In this document: positions 15,490-17,789 of the stretch, piece after piece
Layout: each line of letters opens with the position of its first letter
How positions within the stretch are numbered: the first letter of the stretch is position 1
Origin: CAZNVB01 sp964576265
Lineage (GTDB): Bacteria; Acidobacteriota; Aminicenantia; Aminicenantales; UBA8522
DNA: 17,789 bases
Reading direction: 5' to 3'
Assembly: GCA_964576265.1 (NCBI GenBank)
Contig: CAZNVB010000101.1
Span: forward strand, 1-17,789
Notes under the pieces: generated by a model
Databases searched by the model: none
What the model saw: the letters and a program-made list of their open reading frames with translations, nothing else
Told to the model about the DNA's origin: nothing
Translations under genes and position numbers: made by a program

Positions 15490-15506
15490 GGTCAAGACCT
15501 GACCCC
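15490..15506. repeat. GGTCAAGACCTGACCCC motif overlapping the hom stop codon
   Basis: This 17-mer contains GGTCA-AGACC-TGACC, a 5-bp inverted repeat. Read on the minus strand it is GGGGTCAGGTCTTGACC and supplies the last codons and TGA stop of hom. From memory, very similar GGGGTCAGGTCTTGA strings recur beside REP-associated (IS200-like, Y1) transposases in various genomes; I cannot verify that here. No transposase is present in the window. Confidence 0.4.
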
Positions 15507-16544
15507 TCGATGGCGGTGGATGGCGAGCATGTCGGAGAGGATGGAATAGCCGGTTTCGATCTTGCCGGCCCCGGCTCCCTGGATGGTGACTTTTCCCATC
15601 AGATCAAGGTCGAAGGTCAGAGCGTTCTGGGCTCCCATGACGCCGGCGAGGGGATCGGTGAGCGGAATTCTCTGCGGCGAGACGCTGGCTTCGATTTTTC
15701 TGCCGGCTTTCTTCGTCTGAGCGATGAGCTTGTAGCGGAAACCCTGCTCTTTTGCCGCCAGGACCTGTTCCCTGGTGATGCCCGTGATCCCTTCTCTTCG
15801 GACATCGGGCGGGCCAATCTCCCCGCCGAGGAGAACGTTAGATAAGATGACGACTTTGGCGACGGCGTCGTATCCCTCGACGTCTGCGGTCGGGTCGGCC
15901 TCGGCGTAGCCGAGTTGCTGAGCCAGTTTCAGGGCCTCGGCGTAGTCCATCCCGTCCTGCTCCATCTTGCTCAGGATGAAATTCGTCGTCCCGTTGAGGA
16001 TGCCTTTGATGTCGCGGATTTCGTTCCCAGCGAGACCGCTTTCGAACAGGCTGAAGACCGGCGTGCCGCTCATGACCGTGCCTTCGATCCGGAAAAAGAG
16101 ATCGTTCTGTTCGGCCAGCCGGTGAAGCTCATGGTAATGAAGCGCCGCCGGTCCTTTGTTTGAGGTGACGACATGCATGCCGGACCGCAAGGCTTTTTTG
16201 ATATAGCTGGTGGCCGGCTCCCCTGTTTGGATGTCGGTGTACGTCAGTTCGGCGATGATGTCGGCTTCGCACTGCTCGATCATGTCGAGCGGGTTGAGGA
16301 GCTCGGCGGTGTTGCCTTCCCCGTAATACTGGTCGATTCTTCCGCCTGCATCGAGGAGGGCCAGAAGCTTCGGGATCTCGATTCCGTCAGGGACGAGAAT
16401 CGAACCTTTGTTCAGGTCCGAGATGGCCACGATTTTCGGTTCAAAATCGAAGGCGTTCTTCAGATGGTCTTTTTTCTTTTCCAGGATTTCGAGAAGACCG
16501 CGTCCGACGGTGCCGCAGCCGATCAAGCCGACTTTGATTTCCAT
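15492..16544 (-). CDS. hom: Homoserine dehydrogenase, short form without ACT domain
   Basis: NAD(P)-dependent reduction of aspartate semialdehyde to homoserine, the branch point to threonine and methionine. From the ATG at 16542-16544 it is 350 aa. The Rossmann motif GLIGCGTVGRG is near 6-16, TSNKGP carries Lys130, ILNGTTNFILSKM (182-194) is the family signature, and ADPTADVEGYDAVAK (216-230) holds the active-site Asp and Lys. The start was chosen because GGGAGG lies 9 nt upstream; an upstream ATG at 16592 adds 16 non-conserved residues. It ends about where the catalytic core does, so there is no regulatory ACT domain and threonine feedback through it is not expected. The last residues, RGVRS, are encoded by a repeat-like motif. 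The metY-like gene lies downstream on the same strand. Confidence 0.93.
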   Translation of the reverse strand: MEIKVGLIGCGTVGRGLLEILEKKKDHLKNAFDFEPKIVAISDLNKGSILVPDGIEIPKLLALLDAGGRIDQYYGEGNTAELLNPLDMIEQCEADIIAELTYTDIQTGEPATSYIKKALRSGMHVVTSNKGPAALHYHELHRLAEQNDLFFRIEGTVMSGTPVFSLFESGLAGNEIRDIKGILNGTTNFILSKMEQDGMDYAEALKLAQQLGYAEADPTADVEGYDAVAKVVILSNVLLGGEIGPPDVRREGITGITREQVLAAKEQGFRYKLIAQTKKAGRKIEASVSPQRIPLTDPLAGVMGAQNALTFDLDLMGKVTIQGAGAGKIETGYSILSDMLAIHRHRGVRS

Positions 16545-16590
16545 GGTCTCTGGCCTCCCATTCACTTTCCTTCTCCCGCCGGGGAGAGGC

Positions 16591-16619
16591 ATTTTTTGAT
16601 ATCAAAATGATCGGGTCAA
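16591..16619 (-). promoter_or_regulatory. Candidate hom promoter with a perfect 14-bp palindrome
   Basis: On the minus strand TTGACC (16619-16614), a 17-bp spacer and a weak AAAAAT (16596-16591). The perfect palindrome TTTTGATATCAAAA (16594-16607) lies mostly between the two boxes and overlaps the -10. This placement suits a repressor operator; no regulator gene is in the window. The leader would be about 40 nt with a GGGAGG Shine-Dalgarno. Confidence 0.4.
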
Positions 16620-16674
16620 GCAAAACGGCCCCTCACCTAATCTTTCAGAAAAACACCCATCCTCTCAGTTGCCA

Positions 16675-16723
16675 AAAATAAAATAAAGATCCGGGGGACG
16701 ACCCCGCTCAGGGCCGTCCCCCG
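16675..16723 (-). terminator. Rho-independent-type terminator of the citrate synthase gene
   Basis: A strong GC-rich hairpin lies 20 bp past the citrate synthase stop. On the minus strand CGGGGGACG (16723-16715) pairs perfectly with CGTCCCCCG (16700-16692), with extra G/C pairing inside around a small loop. A T-rich tail, TTTATTTTATTTTT, follows at about 16688-16675. It separates this gene from hom. Confidence 0.75.
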
Positions 16724-16743
16724 AAGTTCATTCGATTTTTTCT

Positions 16744-17789
16744 TTACTGCTGGGGCGCGGCTGCGGCTTTGATCTGAGCTTCGATCCAGTCGGTAGTAAC
16801 GCTCTTCGGTCTCTCGATCGGCAGCCCGAGGGCTCGGCTCCAGATCAGCTGCGCCAGGACGCCGAGGGCCCGGGACACGCCGAAGAAGACCGTGTAGAAG
16901 TCGTACTCTTTGACGCCGTAATGCCAGAGGAGGCAGCCCGAATGAGCGTCGACGTTGGGCCACGGATTCTTGGCTTTGCCGTGCTTCATCAGGATGTCGG
17001 GCGTCACTTCGTAGACCATGCTGACGACCTTGAAAATCGGGTCATCAGGAAGATGCTTGAGAGCGAATTCTCTCTGCGCCGTGTAGCGCGGGTCGGTCTT
17101 GCGCAGGACAGCGTGGCCGTAGCCGGGAACGACCTTGCCGGCGTTGAGGGTGTCCCAGATGTACTTCTCGAGTTGCTCCTTTGTCGGCACTCCTCCCAGA
17201 TCCTTCATCAGGTCCATGATCCAGCGCAGGACTTCCTGGTTGGCCAGGCCGTGGAGCGGCCCGGCGAGTCCGTTCATGGCCGCGGACAGCGAGTAGAAAG
17301 CGTCAGAGAGAGCCGACCCGACGAGGTGGCAGGTGTGAGCCGAGACGTTCCCTCCCTCGTGATCGCTGTGGATGACGAGGTAGAGGCGCATCAGTTCCTT
17401 GAACGCCGGATCCTCGACACCAATCATGTGAGCCAGATTACCGCCCCAGTCGAGGTTGGGGTCGGCCGGGATGTGCTTGTCTCCCTTATAAGTGCGGCGG
17501 TAAATATAGGCGGCGATGAGCGGCAGTTTGGCCAGAAGGTTCATGACGTCTTCATACATCGGATCCCAGTATTCGAGCTTGTGCATCCCGGCCGTATATC
17601 TCTGGGCAAAGATCGAGTCTTTCTGGAGAGCGAGGATGCCGTGAGAGAACTGGGTCATCGGATGCATGTCGACAGGCAGGGTGTTCATGATCTTGACCAG
17701 GTAATCGGGGAGGGCACTGCGCTTCTGCCATTCCTTGGTGATTTCCGCCACATCGGCGTCGGTCGGGAGCTCACCGGTGAGGAGAAGAT
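16744..17789 (-). CDS. gltA: Citrate synthase, mitochondrial (eukaryotic) type, 5' end outside the window
   Basis: Condenses acetyl-CoA with oxaloacetate to citrate. The frame stays open to the right edge (LLLTGELPTDADVAEITKEW precedes the first internal GTG at 17751), so at least about 90 N-terminal residues are missing compared with the usual 440 or so. Catalytic motifs match type I/mitochondrial citrate synthases: SDHEGGNVSAHT (pig His274 equivalent), VPGYGHAVLRKTDPRY (His320 equivalent) and NVDAHSGCLL (Asp375 equivalent). GLAGPLHGLANQEVL and VFFGVSRALGVLAQLIWSRA are also characteristic. The protein ends AAAAPQQ, followed by a strong terminator, so it is the last gene of its transcript. 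This type is known from some bacteria, for example Geobacter. Confidence 0.95.
   Translation of the reverse strand, partial: LLLTGELPTDADVAEITKEWQKRSALPDYLVKIMNTLPVDMHPMTQFSHGILALQKDSIFAQRYTAGMHKLEYWDPMYEDVMNLLAKLPLIAAYIYRRTYKGDKHIPADPNLDWGGNLAHMIGVEDPAFKELMRLYLVIHSDHEGGNVSAHTCHLVGSALSDAFYSLSAAMNGLAGPLHGLANQEVLRWIMDLMKDLGGVPTKEQLEKYIWDTLNAGKVVPGYGHAVLRKTDPRYTAQREFALKHLPDDPIFKVVSMVYEVTPDILMKHGKAKNPWPNVDAHSGCLLWHYGVKEYDFYTVFFGVSRALGVLAQLIWSRALGLPIERPKSVTTDWIEAQIKAAAAPQQ

Larger units (their letters stand above)
15137..15491. other. Gene-free stretch of about 355 bp between hom and the metY-like gene
   Basis: No supportable coding sequence. The plus-strand open frame across it and into hom has no recognisable product. 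It holds, from right to left, a small CCATG/CATGG hairpin (15450-15465), a GCC/GGC hairpin near 15363-15373, a bulged 8-bp hairpin (15322-15342), a two-part inverted repeat (15225-15292) and the metY-like promoter. A repeat-like 17-mer marks its hom-side boundary. I checked by eye for SAM-I, cobalamin and T-box hallmarks and found no convincing match. Confidence 0.6.

Noticed and set aside
15137..15491. SAM riboswitch upstream of the metY-like gene
   Set aside because: GGCAAC and AAUAAGAGAU-like fragments occur, but the ordered SAM-I core (AGAG...GGAGGGA...GGCCC...UGAAACC) is absent by eye. A covariance search would decide.
15283..15549. Plus-strand open frame of 88 codons over the hom 3' end
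   Set aside because: No recognisable motif and no Shine-Dalgarno or promoter. It crosses inverted repeats and is antisense to hom.

Overview
This window looks like chromosomal housekeeping DNA from a Gram-negative-type (diderm) bacterium of moderately high GC content. There is no phage, plasmid, CRISPR, tRNA or rRNA signal. MurA and MurB show a peptidoglycan cell wall. A signal-peptide TPR protein and a membrane-anchored penicillin acylase suit a periplasm. A mitochondrial-type citrate synthase, a two-gene NAD synthetase and a DUF4388/J-domain/TPR protein fit lineages such as Acidobacteriota, Aminicenantota or delta-proteobacteria-like groups. That placement is inference only; no marker gene in the window settles it.

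Layout. Positions 1-136 hold no gene. Positions 137-2498 (minus strand) are a compact operon: a nitrilase-type amidase, the NAD synthetase domain nadE, and rsmI, with an 11-bp overlap and a 3-bp gap between the genes. A divergent promoter region (about 2499-2587) separates it from a plus-strand gene encoding a DUF4388, J-domain and TPR protein. That gene converges on ligA. A secreted TPR/coiled-coil protein lies upstream of ligA on the same strand. Divergent from it, murB is on the plus strand, and its 3' end overlaps the 3' end of a convergent DUF2520 Rossmann protein gene by 47 bp. The DUF2520 gene is the last of a minus-strand run murA, UPF0173 metallo-hydrolase, DUF2520. Next come a membrane-anchored penicillin acylase and, upstream of it, an O-acetylhomoserine sulfhydrylase-like gene broken by one frameshift. 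A gene-free stretch of about 355 bp with several inverted repeats follows. The last genes are homoserine dehydrogenase and a citrate synthase that runs off the right edge.

How the genes work together. The nitrilase/NadE pair should make NAD+, which is also the cofactor of the neighbouring LigA. MurA and MurB are consecutive steps of UDP-MurNAc synthesis although they lie on opposite strands about 1.5 kb apart. Homoserine dehydrogenase and the sulfhydrylase-like enzyme are steps on the aspartate-to-methionine route.

The most interesting pattern is in the promoters. Four genes (nitrilase, DUF4388/J/TPR, murB, murA) each have a sigma-70-like -35/-10 pair with a 17-bp spacer and a -10 box only 6-8 nt from the start codon, with no convincing Shine-Dalgarno site. 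This predicts leaderless or nearly leaderless mRNAs. For murB the alternative is excluded by an in-frame stop inside the -10 box. Other genes (TPR protein, UPF0173, hom, metY-like) have good Shine-Dalgarno sites, so the organism would use both modes. I found no clearly new multi-gene system.
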